Shown here one piece after another: positions 1 to 5,362 of a stretch of 13,953 bases of DNA (position 1 is the first letter of the stretch; each line of letters opens with the position of its first letter). The notes below the pieces were generated by a model. It made no database searches. It worked only from the letters and a program-made list of their open reading frames with translations, and was not told the DNA's origin. This DNA comes from QHBQ01 sp038230695. Lineage in GTDB: Bacteria; Chloroflexota; Chloroflexia; QHBQ01. The stretch is taken from the NCBI GenBank assembly GCA_038230695.1, contig JBBRMT010000116.1, forward strand, positions 1-13,953, in the 5' to 3' direction. Made by a program: the position numbers and the translations under genes.

Positions 1-57
1 CGCTGGAGGCTTAGTTGATCAACCTTAACCCCGCTGGGGGCTTAGTTGATCAACCTT
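1..57. repeat. Tandem 31-bp direct repeat with palindromic core, cut by window edge
   Basis: Two copies of a 26-bp unit lie at 1-26 and 32-57. They differ at one base (cgctggaggc versus cgctgggggc) and have a period of 31 bp. Each copy holds the perfect 10-bp palindrome GTTGATCAAC, at 14-23 and 45-54. The array may extend to the left of the window. It lies just beyond the stop codon of the minus-strand remnant at 60-179. Function is unknown; it could be a small intergenic repeat or a pair of binding sites. Confidence 0.75.
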
Positions 58-59
58 GC

Positions 60-179
60 CTACGGTGAAGTCACCCCCTTGTAGACGATCTGGCACATCT
101 GGTCGTGCAGGATGTTCTGGTTGGGCAGGAAGATGCCACCTGGGTAGCCGTTGATGAGGTTGTCCACAGCAATGGTATA
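60..179 (-). pseudogene. 3'-terminal remnant of an unidentified protein-coding gene
   Basis: The minus strand is open for 39 codons between a TAA at 180-182 and a TAG at 60-62. The protein includes NLINGYPGGIFLPNQNIL and ends YKGVTSP. Almost every codon ends in G or C, as in the real genes nearby, which suggests a true coding frame rather than chance. A GTG at 165-167 could serve as a start, but I see no Shine-Dalgarno sequence at a useful distance and the peptide would be only 35 residues. The best reading is the C-terminal stub of a longer gene whose 5' part was lost. The break lies near 170-205, next to the heptamer repeat at 206-237. I do not recognise the family. A genuine very small protein cannot be excluded. 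Confidence 0.45.
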
Positions 180-205
180 TTACCAATAACCATCCACCTG
201 CAGCA

Positions 206-237
206 GTTAATCACCAATCACTTATCACTAATCACTT
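206..237. repeat. Heptamer minisatellite (GTGATTA type)
   Basis: Read on the minus strand this is AGTGATT, AGTGATA, AGTGATT, GGTGATT: four units with a strict 7-bp period. The stop codon (218-220) and last five codons of the gene at 218-763 lie inside it. It belongs to the same degenerate family as the repeats near 1720, 4288, 4361, 5103, 6635, 12215 and 12271. Confidence 0.7.
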
Positions 238-763
238 GCTCCGAGAGGTGCGCGATGGTGCCGAGGGCGCGCAACTGGTCGCCGAAAGTGTCGGGGTCGG
301 GTAGGGCGTAGGCGCTGGGCAGGCGATAGGCGCAGTGCAGGGTGGTGGGCTGATATTCGAGGGTCAGGTTGGGCTGATCGCGCAGCGGGCCAAGATGCTC
401 CTCAAGACCGCCGCTGATTAGCGCGTCGCTACGGTTGGGAGGATCGGCATCGAGGTGGAAGTCGTGGCCGCTGGTTTTGGTCAGCCGCCATGTGCCACTA
501 CCACGCACCGGCTCCAGATAGATGTTCATCTGGGACAGTCCATCGCTGCTGGTAAGTTGGATGCGTGCGCCACGTTGGTCGTACTCGCCGATATATTCGC
601 CCTGGCCGCTAACCCGGCCATCAATCAGGCGGGCGATGGCGCTGAGGCGGGCCGCGTTGACCGCAGCGGGCAGGCGACGGGCGTAGACAAACAGCAGGCC
701 GCCCACCACCGCCGCTGCGAAGGCAACCGCCAGCAGGATGAAGATTATTACCGATTTGTCCAT
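218..763 (-). CDS. Small membrane-anchored protein of unknown function
   Basis: The protein has 181 residues. Residues 5-27 form one strong hydrophobic segment, followed by basic residues (YARR), so the chain is probably anchored in the membrane by its N terminus. The remaining 150 residues are soluble and contain no motif that I recognise. The ATG at 761-763 has GAGG just upstream on the minus strand and a GAGGG further up. The gene lies 121 bp downstream of the ABC-2 permease on the same strand, separated by a triple hairpin repeat, so the two may share a transcript. The C terminus (VISDK) and stop are written in a heptamer minisatellite, so the original end may have been replaced when the repeat arrived. 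Codon use resembles the neighbours and supports a real gene. I assign no function. Confidence 0.7.
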   Translation of the reverse strand: MDKSVIIFILLAVAFAAAVVGGLLFVYARRLPAAVNAARLSAIARLIDGRVSGQGEYIGEYDQRGARIQLTSSDGLSQMNIYLEPVRGSGTWRLTKTSGHDFHLDADPPNRSDALISGGLEEHLGPLRDQPNLTLEYQPTTLHCAYRLPSAYALPDPDTFGDQLRALGTIAHLSEQVISDK

Positions 764-783
764 ACGCCTCGCACACCCTCCAA

Positions 784-862
784 GCCTCCCCGGTCAGGGA
801 GGGGCTTATTTTGCCTCCCCGGTCAGGGAGGGGCTTATTTTGCCTCCCCGGTCAGGGAGGGT
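784..862. repeat. Tandem 29-bp hairpin repeat, about 2.7 copies
   Basis: Copies start at 784, 813 and 842. The first two are identical (gcctccccggtcaggg followed by aggggcttatttt); the third matches for about 21 bp and then diverges. Each unit contains the inverted repeat CCTCCC-cggtca-GGGAGG, so each can form a small hairpin on either strand. The array lies between the ABC-2 permease and the 181-residue protein. The copies abut with no spacer, so this is not a CRISPR. It may act as an RNA-stabilising or attenuating element between the two genes. Confidence 0.85.
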
Positions 863-884
863 TTGCTTATCCTCTGTTGGAGGT

Positions 885-1712
885 TTACTGATTTATCTGC
901 GCCCGCTGCTGGCGCGACAGCCGCGTTTCGCGAGGGCGCAAGGCGCGGATGCTGCGCCAGATTAGCAACCCGCTTGCCAGCCACGCGCCGATGGAAAAGT
1001 ACATCCAGGGCTGGCCCAGGGCTGGCGCGGTTACAAGTAGCGACCCAACCGCGAATGGCGGGCTAATCGAGTTGATGATGGCGAATATGTTAGCAAACGA
1101 TGACGATGAGCCAAACCCACCATTGAACGGCAATAGCGCGGCGAATAGGGGCAGCAGCAGCGAGAGGAAGACGACCAGACCGAGCGCCAGCGAAGTTGCT
1201 CCCAGGGTGGTACGCATCGTCGCCGAGCTATATAGGCCGAAACTGCCGTATAGCACGGTCATTGATAGCAGCGCCAGGTTGGCAAGCAGCACATCGCTGA
1301 TGTCGAGGCCACCGAGCAGCAGGCACAGCACATCGAGCGGCAGCGTCACCACCATCAGCAGCAGCGAGTAGGCAAGCGCAGCCAGCAGCTTGCCGAGGAC
1401 GATGCGGCTGGGTGATAGCAGGGTGGTGAGCAGCACGTCGTATGTTTGCCGTTCGCGTTCGCTGCTAATTGCCGCCGCCGTGCTAATCGGCGCGATAATA
1501 CTGAGCAGCAGCACCTGCACAATGATAATGGGCAGGAACAGCGTCTTGCCCACCTGAGCGTTGCTGCTGAAGAAAGTGTTGTTGTAGATGCCGCCGTAAA
1601 ATAGCAACATCACCCCGCTGATCACCAGCAAATAGACGGTGACGACTATCGTCGCCCGCCAGCCGCGCATCCGTCCGCGCAATTCCTTGATGATGATCGG
1701 GTTAAACTCCAT
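885..1712 (-). CDS. ABC-2 type transporter permease
   Basis: This is a 275-residue integral membrane protein with about six hydrophobic segments (roughly 20-41, 56-81, 105-131, 141-163, 170-196 and 235-253). The N terminus (NPIIIKELRGRMRGWRA) matches the NP-x-x-x-KE-x-R-x-R-x-R start of ABC-2 permeases. The cytoplasmic stretch SSERERQTYDVLLTTLLS, then PSRIVLGKLLAAL, is the family's coupling-helix region. Such permeases pair with a separate ATPase to export a substrate or drive membrane traffic. No ATP-binding subunit is present in this window; it is probably further left or elsewhere, so the substrate cannot be inferred. The start ATG lies next to a heptamer repeat and has no clear Shine-Dalgarno sequence. 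The length suits a single-permease subunit. Confidence 0.88.
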   Translation of the reverse strand: MEFNPIIIKELRGRMRGWRATIVVTVYLLVISGVMLLFYGGIYNNTFFSSNAQVGKTLFLPIIIVQVLLLSIIAPISTAAAISSERERQTYDVLLTTLLSPSRIVLGKLLAALAYSLLLMVVTLPLDVLCLLLGGLDISDVLLANLALLSMTVLYGSFGLYSSATMRTTLGATSLALGLVVFLSLLLPLFAALLPFNGGFGSSSSFANIFAIINSISPPFAVGSLLVTAPALGQPWMYFSIGAWLASGLLIWRSIRALRPRETRLSRQQRAQINQ

Positions 1713-1719
1713 AAGCGTT

Positions 1720-1746
1720 AAATGTAAATGGTAAATGGTTAATGGT
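1720..1746. repeat. Heptamer minisatellite (GTAAATG type) upstream of the permease
   Basis: Units on the plus strand are AATGTAA, ATGGTAA, ATGGTTA and ATGGT, with a 7-bp period. The repeat starts 8 bp upstream of the permease start codon and fills the place where a ribosome binding site would be expected. Confidence 0.7.
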
Positions 1747-1757
1747 CTCTATCGTTT

Positions 1758-1776
1758 CCCCTCCCGCCGGGAGGGG
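1758..1776. repeat. GC-rich perfect hairpin downstream of the acyltransferase
   Basis: CCCCTCCC (1758-1765) and GGGAGGGG (1769-1776) form a perfect 8-bp stem with a 3-base loop, 20 bp past the acyltransferase stop codon. No T-run follows on the minus strand, so it is not a classic intrinsic terminator, although it could pause polymerase or protect the mRNA 3' end. The CTCCC/GGGAG core is shared with the repeats at 784-862 and 11554-11574. Confidence 0.6.
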
Positions 1777-1796
1777 TTAGGGATGGGGCGTGCGAT

Positions 1797-2702
1797 TTAG
1801 TCTTGCGCCTCCAGCTTATCGGGCATCAGATACTGGTCTGCCTTCCAGACTGGCTTGAACAGCACCCACTGGGCCGGGTGTGCGCCGATGTGCCGCTCGT
1901 ATGCGGCGACGATCTTAGCCATGATCGCGGCAGAGTCGGCCTGGCTGTCGCCGCTGCGGTGCGGGATAATCGGCTCGTCCACCTCCACGCTATAGCGTTC
2001 GTTGCTGAGGCGCACGCAGAAGCATGGGACGATAATCGCGCCGGTTTGCAACGCCAGGCGGGCGGGGCCAGTAGGGATAATCGCGGGGTCGCCGAAGAAG
2101 GGCAACTCCACGCCATGCTGCTCCACATTGCGGTCGGCAAGGATGCCGACGATACGCCCGGCCTTGAGTTCGCGGGCGGCGTTGAGTAGCGTACTCGGCC
2201 CCGTCTCCATCAACCTCAGCCCCTGGCTGGTGCGTAGGCCAGTGACAAACTCGGAGACTACCTGCGGGCTGAAATGGGCGATTAGGAAGGTGACTTCCAG
2301 CGATTTTGCGATTAGCGTCTGGCTGACCATCTCGAACGAGCCGAAGTGGGCGCTGGCAATAATCACGCCCTTGCCCTGCCGCACCGGGGTGAGGATAGCA
2401 TCCCACTGCTCCTCGCGGATGGTGGCTTTGGCGATAATTTCGTCCAGGGGCAGGCGGGGCAGGCGGGCCAGTTCGTAGTAGTTACGCACGTTGTTGCGAA
2501 ACACCGCACGAACCGTGCGCTGCAAGCGGCGTTCGCTGGCGAGTGGGCCGAGGACGTGGCGCATATTCGCCTCGCAGCAAACGCGAGAGCCTTTGGCATA
2601 GCGGTAGCTGGCATTGCCGACCAGCCCGGCCAGGGCGTAACCCATCCAGGAGGGCAGCCAGGAAAGCAGCACCCGCAATAGCCTGAGCAAGCGAATCGTC
2701 AT
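1797..2702 (-). CDS. LpxL/PatA-type lysophospholipid acyltransferase family protein
   Basis: This 301-residue protein belongs to the LpxL/HtrB and PatA acyltransferase family, which moves fatty acyl chains onto lipid A or mannosylated phosphatidylinositol at the inner face of the membrane. The catalytic HX4E motif is H119-FGSF-E124 (SAHFGSFE). Other family blocks are GILADRN (186-192), FFGDPAIIPTGPARLA (202-217) and HPAQWVLFKPVW (275-286). The N terminus has a basic, hydrophobic anchor (RLLRLLRVLLSWL). I chose the ATG at 2700-2702 because the extended -10 box at 2749-2757 places transcription start near 2742, which excludes the longer upstream frame. GGGAG lies about 13 bases upstream, a rather long spacing. 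In a monoderm Chloroflexota a glycolipid or PIM-like acceptor is more likely than lipid A. This is inference. Confidence 0.88.
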   Translation of the reverse strand: MTIRLLRLLRVLLSWLPSWMGYALAGLVGNASYRYAKGSRVCCEANMRHVLGPLASERRLQRTVRAVFRNNVRNYYELARLPRLPLDEIIAKATIREEQWDAILTPVRQGKGVIIASAHFGSFEMVSQTLIAKSLEVTFLIAHFSPQVVSEFVTGLRTSQGLRLMETGPSTLLNAARELKAGRIVGILADRNVEQHGVELPFFGDPAIIPTGPARLALQTGAIIVPCFCVRLSNERYSVEVDEPIIPHRSGDSQADSAAIMAKIVAAYERHIGAHPAQWVLFKPVWKADQYLMPDKLEAQD

Positions 2703-2748
2703 TAACTGGATATGGCTCCCCTCCTGCCAGCAAGGCGTTGGCAGCCTC

Positions 2749-2757
2749 ATTATACCA
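2749..2757 (-). promoter_or_regulatory. Extended -10 promoter for the acyltransferase gene
   Basis: The minus strand reads TGG-TATAAT: a perfect -10 hexamer at 2749-2754 with an extended TGn element at 2755-2757. No good -35 box is present 16-18 bp upstream, which fits an extended -10 promoter. The predicted start near 2742 gives a leader of about 40 nt before the ATG at 2702. Confidence 0.6.
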
Positions 2758-2866
2758 TATGCAAGGCTTGAGTCATGAGTGGCTGGGTGTAGGGGGGCGG
2801 TGGCCCGCCCTGGTGAGGGCAAGTAAAATCTTGAGCCACCTACCTTGCCAAAAGGGATGCCATATG
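2756..2866. promoter_or_regulatory. Nested dyad symmetry between divergent promoters
   Basis: Four inverted pairs share roughly one centre (about 2802-2811): CATATG 2756-2761 with 2861-2866; GCAAGG 2761-2766 with CCTTGC 2843-2848; GTGGCT 2779-2784 with AGCCAC 2834-2839; and GGGCGG 2795-2800 with CCGCCC 2805-2810. They lie between the outward-facing promoters of the acyltransferase and polysaccharide genes. This could be an operator or DNA structure that couples the two, though each arm is short. Confidence 0.35.
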
Positions 2867-2873
2867 TTAGACT
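2845..2873 (+). promoter_or_regulatory. Promoter for the wzz-wzz-BY-kinase operon
   Basis: TTGCCA at 2845-2850 and TAGACT at 2868-2873 are 17 bp apart, with TGt directly before the -10 as an extended element. The -10 matches the consensus at four of six positions. The start codon at 2920 lies about 45 bp beyond the -10. Confidence 0.45.
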
Positions 2874-2919
2874 ACGCCCGCAATTTGTTCGACAACATCA
2901 GTAAGGCAGGGGGTAATAG

Positions 2920-3651
2920 TTGGAGCTAAGGCATTTCTGGAACATCATTCGGCGGCGCTGGTGGGTGGTGGCGCTGGTTTTTGTGCTAGCTGCCGCATAC
3001 GGCTTGTACCAGTGGAAGGCGGGCGGTAACGTCTACGACGCGCAGATACGGCTGGTGGTGCGGCAGACGATTGCGCCCAACGAGGCGACCATTGGCGCAA
3101 CCGCGCCCTACACTTACGATAGCTACTATCGCTACTTCTCTTCGGAATACCTGGTGGATGATTACGACGAGATCGTGAAGGGGCGCACCTTCGCCGACGC
3201 AGTAGCCGCCACCATGAAGGCTGACCCCACCAGATATGGCACAACCCCGCTGAATGGCGACAAGGTATATGGCCTGGTTGGAGCCAGCCGCATCCACCGT
3301 GTGATGACGATTGATGTGAACAGCAATGACCCGGCGGTGTCGCTGGCAGTTGCCAGCGCAGTGTCGGACACGCTGGTAACTCAAGGTGGCACCTTCCTGC
3401 CGCCTGCAGTGCGCGACGATGTTAGCTTCGTGATGATTGATTACCCCAAGGATCCATCCGAAGCTAAATCGAACGCCAGCAAGAAGCTGACTACCGGCGT
3501 AATCATCGTGCTGCTAGGGTTCATCATCGGATTGGCTCTCGCCTTCCTGCTCGAATACCTCGATGACCGCATCCGCGATGTCGGCGATGCCCAGCGGGTG
3601 ACTGATCTGCCAGTGATCGGGCGGGTGCCGAACAAAGGAACCCTACCGTGA
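2920..3651 (+). CDS. Wzz/CpsC-type polysaccharide chain-length determinant (adaptor 1)
   Basis: This 243-residue protein has the Wzz domain layout. A first membrane helix lies at about 14-30, an extracytoplasmic domain follows, and a second helix at about 191-211 is followed by the conserved cytoplasmic tail EYLDDRIRDVGDAQRVTDLP and IGRVP. Such proteins control polysaccharide polymer length and, in Gram-positive systems, activate a separate BY-kinase through the C-terminal tail. The start is TTG, supported by AGGGGG six bases upstream (2908-2913) and a predicted promoter at 2845-2873. The reading frame overlaps the next gene by 4 bp (GTGA), which suggests translational coupling. No kinase domain is fused, so it depends on a partner such as the BY-kinase two genes downstream. 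Confidence 0.88.
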   Translation: MELRHFWNIIRRRWWVVALVFVLAAAYGLYQWKAGGNVYDAQIRLVVRQTIAPNEATIGATAPYTYDSYYRYFSSEYLVDDYDEIVKGRTFADAVAATMKADPTRYGTTPLNGDKVYGLVGASRIHRVMTIDVNSNDPAVSLAVASAVSDTLVTQGGTFLPPAVRDDVSFVMIDYPKDPSEAKSNASKKLTTGVIIVLLGFIIGLALAFLLEYLDDRIRDVGDAQRVTDLPVIGRVPNKGTLP

Positions 3652-4295
3652 GCCAGCTACAGTTGCGCGACTACCTTGCCGCGCTGCGTAAATACTGGTG
3701 GGTAGTGGCGCTAACCACCATAATTGCGGCGGGCGCAGCCTACGGCCTGACCCTGCTGCAAACTCCGCTATACCAATCGCAAGTTGCCCTGCTGGCAACC
3801 AAAAATCAGGCCGATGTAGACCTGACCCAGGAGCTAAACAGCTACCCCGACCAGCTTACCAGCAACACCTTCTTGCAGCAGGTGATCAATAACGCGCAGA
3901 TGGAGATATCGCCCGCCGCGCTTAAGGGAGCGATGAATGTACAGGCGCAGCCGACCAAGGGCATAGTCTACGTCACGGTGGACGACAGGGATGCCGCCAC
4001 CGCGCAGTTCCTCGCCGATGCGATTGGCGATGCGTTCGTGGCCCAGAAGGCGGGCGAAGTCGGCAGTGGGGGGCAGCAGCGCGTAATCATCGAAAAGCTG
4101 GGTCGCGCCCCATTGCCCACCAAGCCGTACAAGCCGAGCAAGACCATCAACACCGCAGCAGGCGGTGCGCTCGGCCTGGTGCTGGGCATCCTGCTGGCAA
4201 TCGGCCTCGCCCTGCTCGACGATACGCTGAAGAACGGCGAGGATGTGGAACGCTACCTGGGGCTGAGTACGCTGGGGGCGATACCTAAATTGTGA
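3648..4295 (+). CDS. Wzz/CpsC-type polysaccharide chain-length determinant (adaptor 2)
   Basis: This is a second, divergent Wzz-type protein of 215 residues. Helix 1 lies at about 17-36 (YWWVVALTTIIAAGAAYG). The proline-rich stretch RAPLPTKPYKPSK at 153-165 precedes helix 2 (about 169-190). The tail DDTLKNGEDVERYLGLSTLG ends in AIPKL and is typical of the family. The GTG start overlaps the stop of adaptor 1 by 4 bp. The two proteins share architecture but not close sequence, so they may form a mixed oligomer or have diverged after an old duplication. The BY-kinase follows about 100 bp later. The stop codon lies within the left arm of a heptamer repeat, so the C terminus has no residues beyond AIPKL. 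Confidence 0.87.
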   Translation: MSQLQLRDYLAALRKYWWVVALTTIIAAGAAYGLTLLQTPLYQSQVALLATKNQADVDLTQELNSYPDQLTSNTFLQQVINNAQMEISPAALKGAMNVQAQPTKGIVYVTVDDRDAATAQFLADAIGDAFVAQKAGEVGSGGQQRVIIEKLGRAPLPTKPYKPSKTINTAAGGALGLVLGILLAIGLALLDDTLKNGEDVERYLGLSTLGAIPKL

Positions 4296-4320
4296 ATTAT
4301 GAATGTTGGATTTTGAATTG
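4288..4320. repeat. Heptamer minisatellite (GTGAATT type), left arm
   Basis: The units GTGAATT, ATGAATG, TTGGATT and TTGAATT have a 7-bp period. The TGA stop of adaptor 2 (4293-4295) is part of it. AATTGTGAAT (4288-4297) is perfectly complementary to ATTCACAATT (4366-4375) in the right arm, so the gap between the genes can fold into a hairpin. Confidence 0.6.
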
Positions 4321-4360
4321 TACGGCGCTGACCAGGGAACATTACCTTAACCACGGCAGT

Positions 4361-4380
4361 TCACCATTCACAATTCATGA
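4361..4380. repeat. Heptamer minisatellite, right arm (inverted)
   Basis: TTCACCA, TTCACAA and TTCATGA are the inverse complement of the GTGAATG-type units. Together with 4288-4320 it frames the space between the second Wzz gene and the BY-kinase gene. The in-frame ATG at 4377 is part of the repeat and is therefore an unlikely start. Confidence 0.55.
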
Positions 4381-4397
4381 TTAGCGAAGGAGAAGAA

Positions 4398-5099
4398 GTG
4401 GCAAGCAACCAACCAAAAACAAATGCAAGCAGCAACCTGCTAGTCGCTCACGACGACCCGCGTGGCGCAGCGGCGGAGGCGTACCGCGCGCTCCGCACCA
4501 ACATCCAGTTCGCCAGCCCCGACCACCCCATCCGCACCATCCTGGCGACCAGCACCAGTGCGGAGGATGGCAAGAGTACCACCATCGCCAATCTGGCGAT
4601 CACGCTGGCTCAGGCCGGGCAACGCACCATCCTGGTAGACTGCGACCTGCGCCGCCCCAGCCTGCACAAGCTGTTTGGCGTGTCCAACGAGCATGGGCTG
4701 ACCAGCCTGATCCTTGATGCCGATACCGCTGCTACACCACCGTTCCAACCAACGATGGAACCGAACCTGGTGCTGCTGCCTAGCGGCCCGCTGCCACCTA
4801 ATGCCGCAGAGTTGCTCGGTTCGCAGCGGATGCTAGCCGCGCTCACCGCGCTGAAGGGTCAGTCCGACTTCCTGCTGCTCGATACCCCGCCAATTATCGC
4901 GGTGACCGATGCAGCGGTGCTGGCTCCGCAGGTGGACGGTGTATTGCTGGTGATCAATGCGGGCCACACCAGACGCGACCTGGCGCGACGGGCAAAAGCG
5001 CTGTTGGAGAAGGTGGGGGCCAACATCATCGGCGTGGTGCTAAACAACGCCCCGCTTGAGCGCGATTACTACAAATATTATGGGCAAGGCGAAGGCTAG
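4398..5099 (+). CDS. CpsD/CapB-family BY-type tyrosine kinase
   Basis: This 233-residue cytoplasmic P-loop kinase autophosphorylates C-terminal tyrosines to regulate polysaccharide assembly with Wzz adaptors. It shows the RALRTNIQF block (30-38), Walker A TSTSAEDGKSTT (51-62, Lys59), Walker A' ILVDCDLRRP (78-87) and Walker B FLLLDTPP (158-165). The tail DYYKYYGQGEG has four tyrosines (224, 225, 227, 228), the expected phospho-acceptor cluster, though short. I prefer the GTG at 4398 over the ATG at 4377: AAGGAG (4387-4392) sits 5 bases before the GTG, while the ATG lies in a repeat and has no ribosome binding site. The gene follows the two Wzz genes and ends at a strong terminator. No phosphatase or glycosyltransferase gene is present in the window. 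Confidence 0.9.
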   Translation: MASNQPKTNASSNLLVAHDDPRGAAAEAYRALRTNIQFASPDHPIRTILATSTSAEDGKSTTIANLAITLAQAGQRTILVDCDLRRPSLHKLFGVSNEHGLTSLILDADTAATPPFQPTMEPNLVLLPSGPLPPNAAELLGSQRMLAALTALKGQSDFLLLDTPPIIAVTDAAVLAPQVDGVLLVINAGHTRRDLARRAKALLEKVGANIIGVVLNNAPLERDYYKYYGQGEG

Positions 5100-5102
5100 C
5101 CA

Positions 5103-5127
5103 GTGCTGTGTGCTGAGTGCTGAGTTG
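5103..5127. repeat. Heptamer minisatellite (GTGCTGA type)
   Basis: The units GTGCTGT, GTGCTGA, GTGCTGA and GTTG follow one another with a strict 7-bp period. The repeat begins 4 bp after the BY-kinase stop codon and runs up to the terminator stem. Confidence 0.75.
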
Positions 5128-5158
5128 GGGCGGGATAATCCCGCCCTTGTTGGTTAAC
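5128..5158 (+). terminator. Intrinsic terminator after the polysaccharide operon
   Basis: GGGCGGGA (5128-5135) and TCCCGCCC (5139-5146) form a perfect 8-bp GC-rich stem with loop TAA. The T-rich TTGTTGGTT (5147-5155) follows. It lies 29 bp after the BY-kinase stop codon and before the promoter of the next gene. Confidence 0.7.
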
Positions 5159-5221
5159 GAAACCGCACAAAAATCCCTTTCTTCCCCTGCCAGATTAGTA
5201 GTATGATTACCTCACCTCATC

Positions 5222-5250
5222 TTGCCTGTCAAAATCAATAGTAGTACAAT
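5222..5250 (+). promoter_or_regulatory. Promoter for the secreted repeat protein
   Basis: TTGCCT (5222-5227) and TACAAT (5245-5250) have an ideal 17-bp spacer. The predicted start near 5257 gives a 5' leader of about 105 nt. Confidence 0.6.
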
Positions 5251-5362
5251 CAGCAGGTAGAGGCATATTGATATGGCCGCGCCTTGCTCGACGAGCGTAC
5301 CAGGGTGCGGACGGCCCGTTGATTAGCGCGAGTTCACGCGCAAAGCAAACAGGAGGTGGACG
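5251..5362 (+). promoter_or_regulatory. Long 5' leader with two dyads and a strong ribosome binding site
   Basis: The leader contains the dyads GCTCG-a-CGAGC (5286-5296) and GCGCG-agttca-CGCGC (5326-5341). A near-consensus AGGAGGT at 5351-5357 precedes the ATG at 5363. The second dyad ends 10 bases before the ribosome binding site and could affect translation. I recognise no known riboswitch class. Confidence 0.35.

Noticed and set aside
784..862. Possible CRISPR array
   Set aside because: The 29-bp units abut directly, so there are no spacers, and no cas gene is present.
455..1066. Plus-strand open frame of about 200 codons across two minus-strand genes
   Set aside because: It runs antisense to the 181-residue protein and the permease, spans the triple hairpin repeat, and its amino-acid make-up is typical of a shadow frame in GC-rich DNA.
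2738..2929. Small plus-strand open frame in the divergent spacer
   Set aside because: It covers the promoter elements of both neighbours, and its first codons overlap the minus-strand -10; no ribosome binding site or coding bias.
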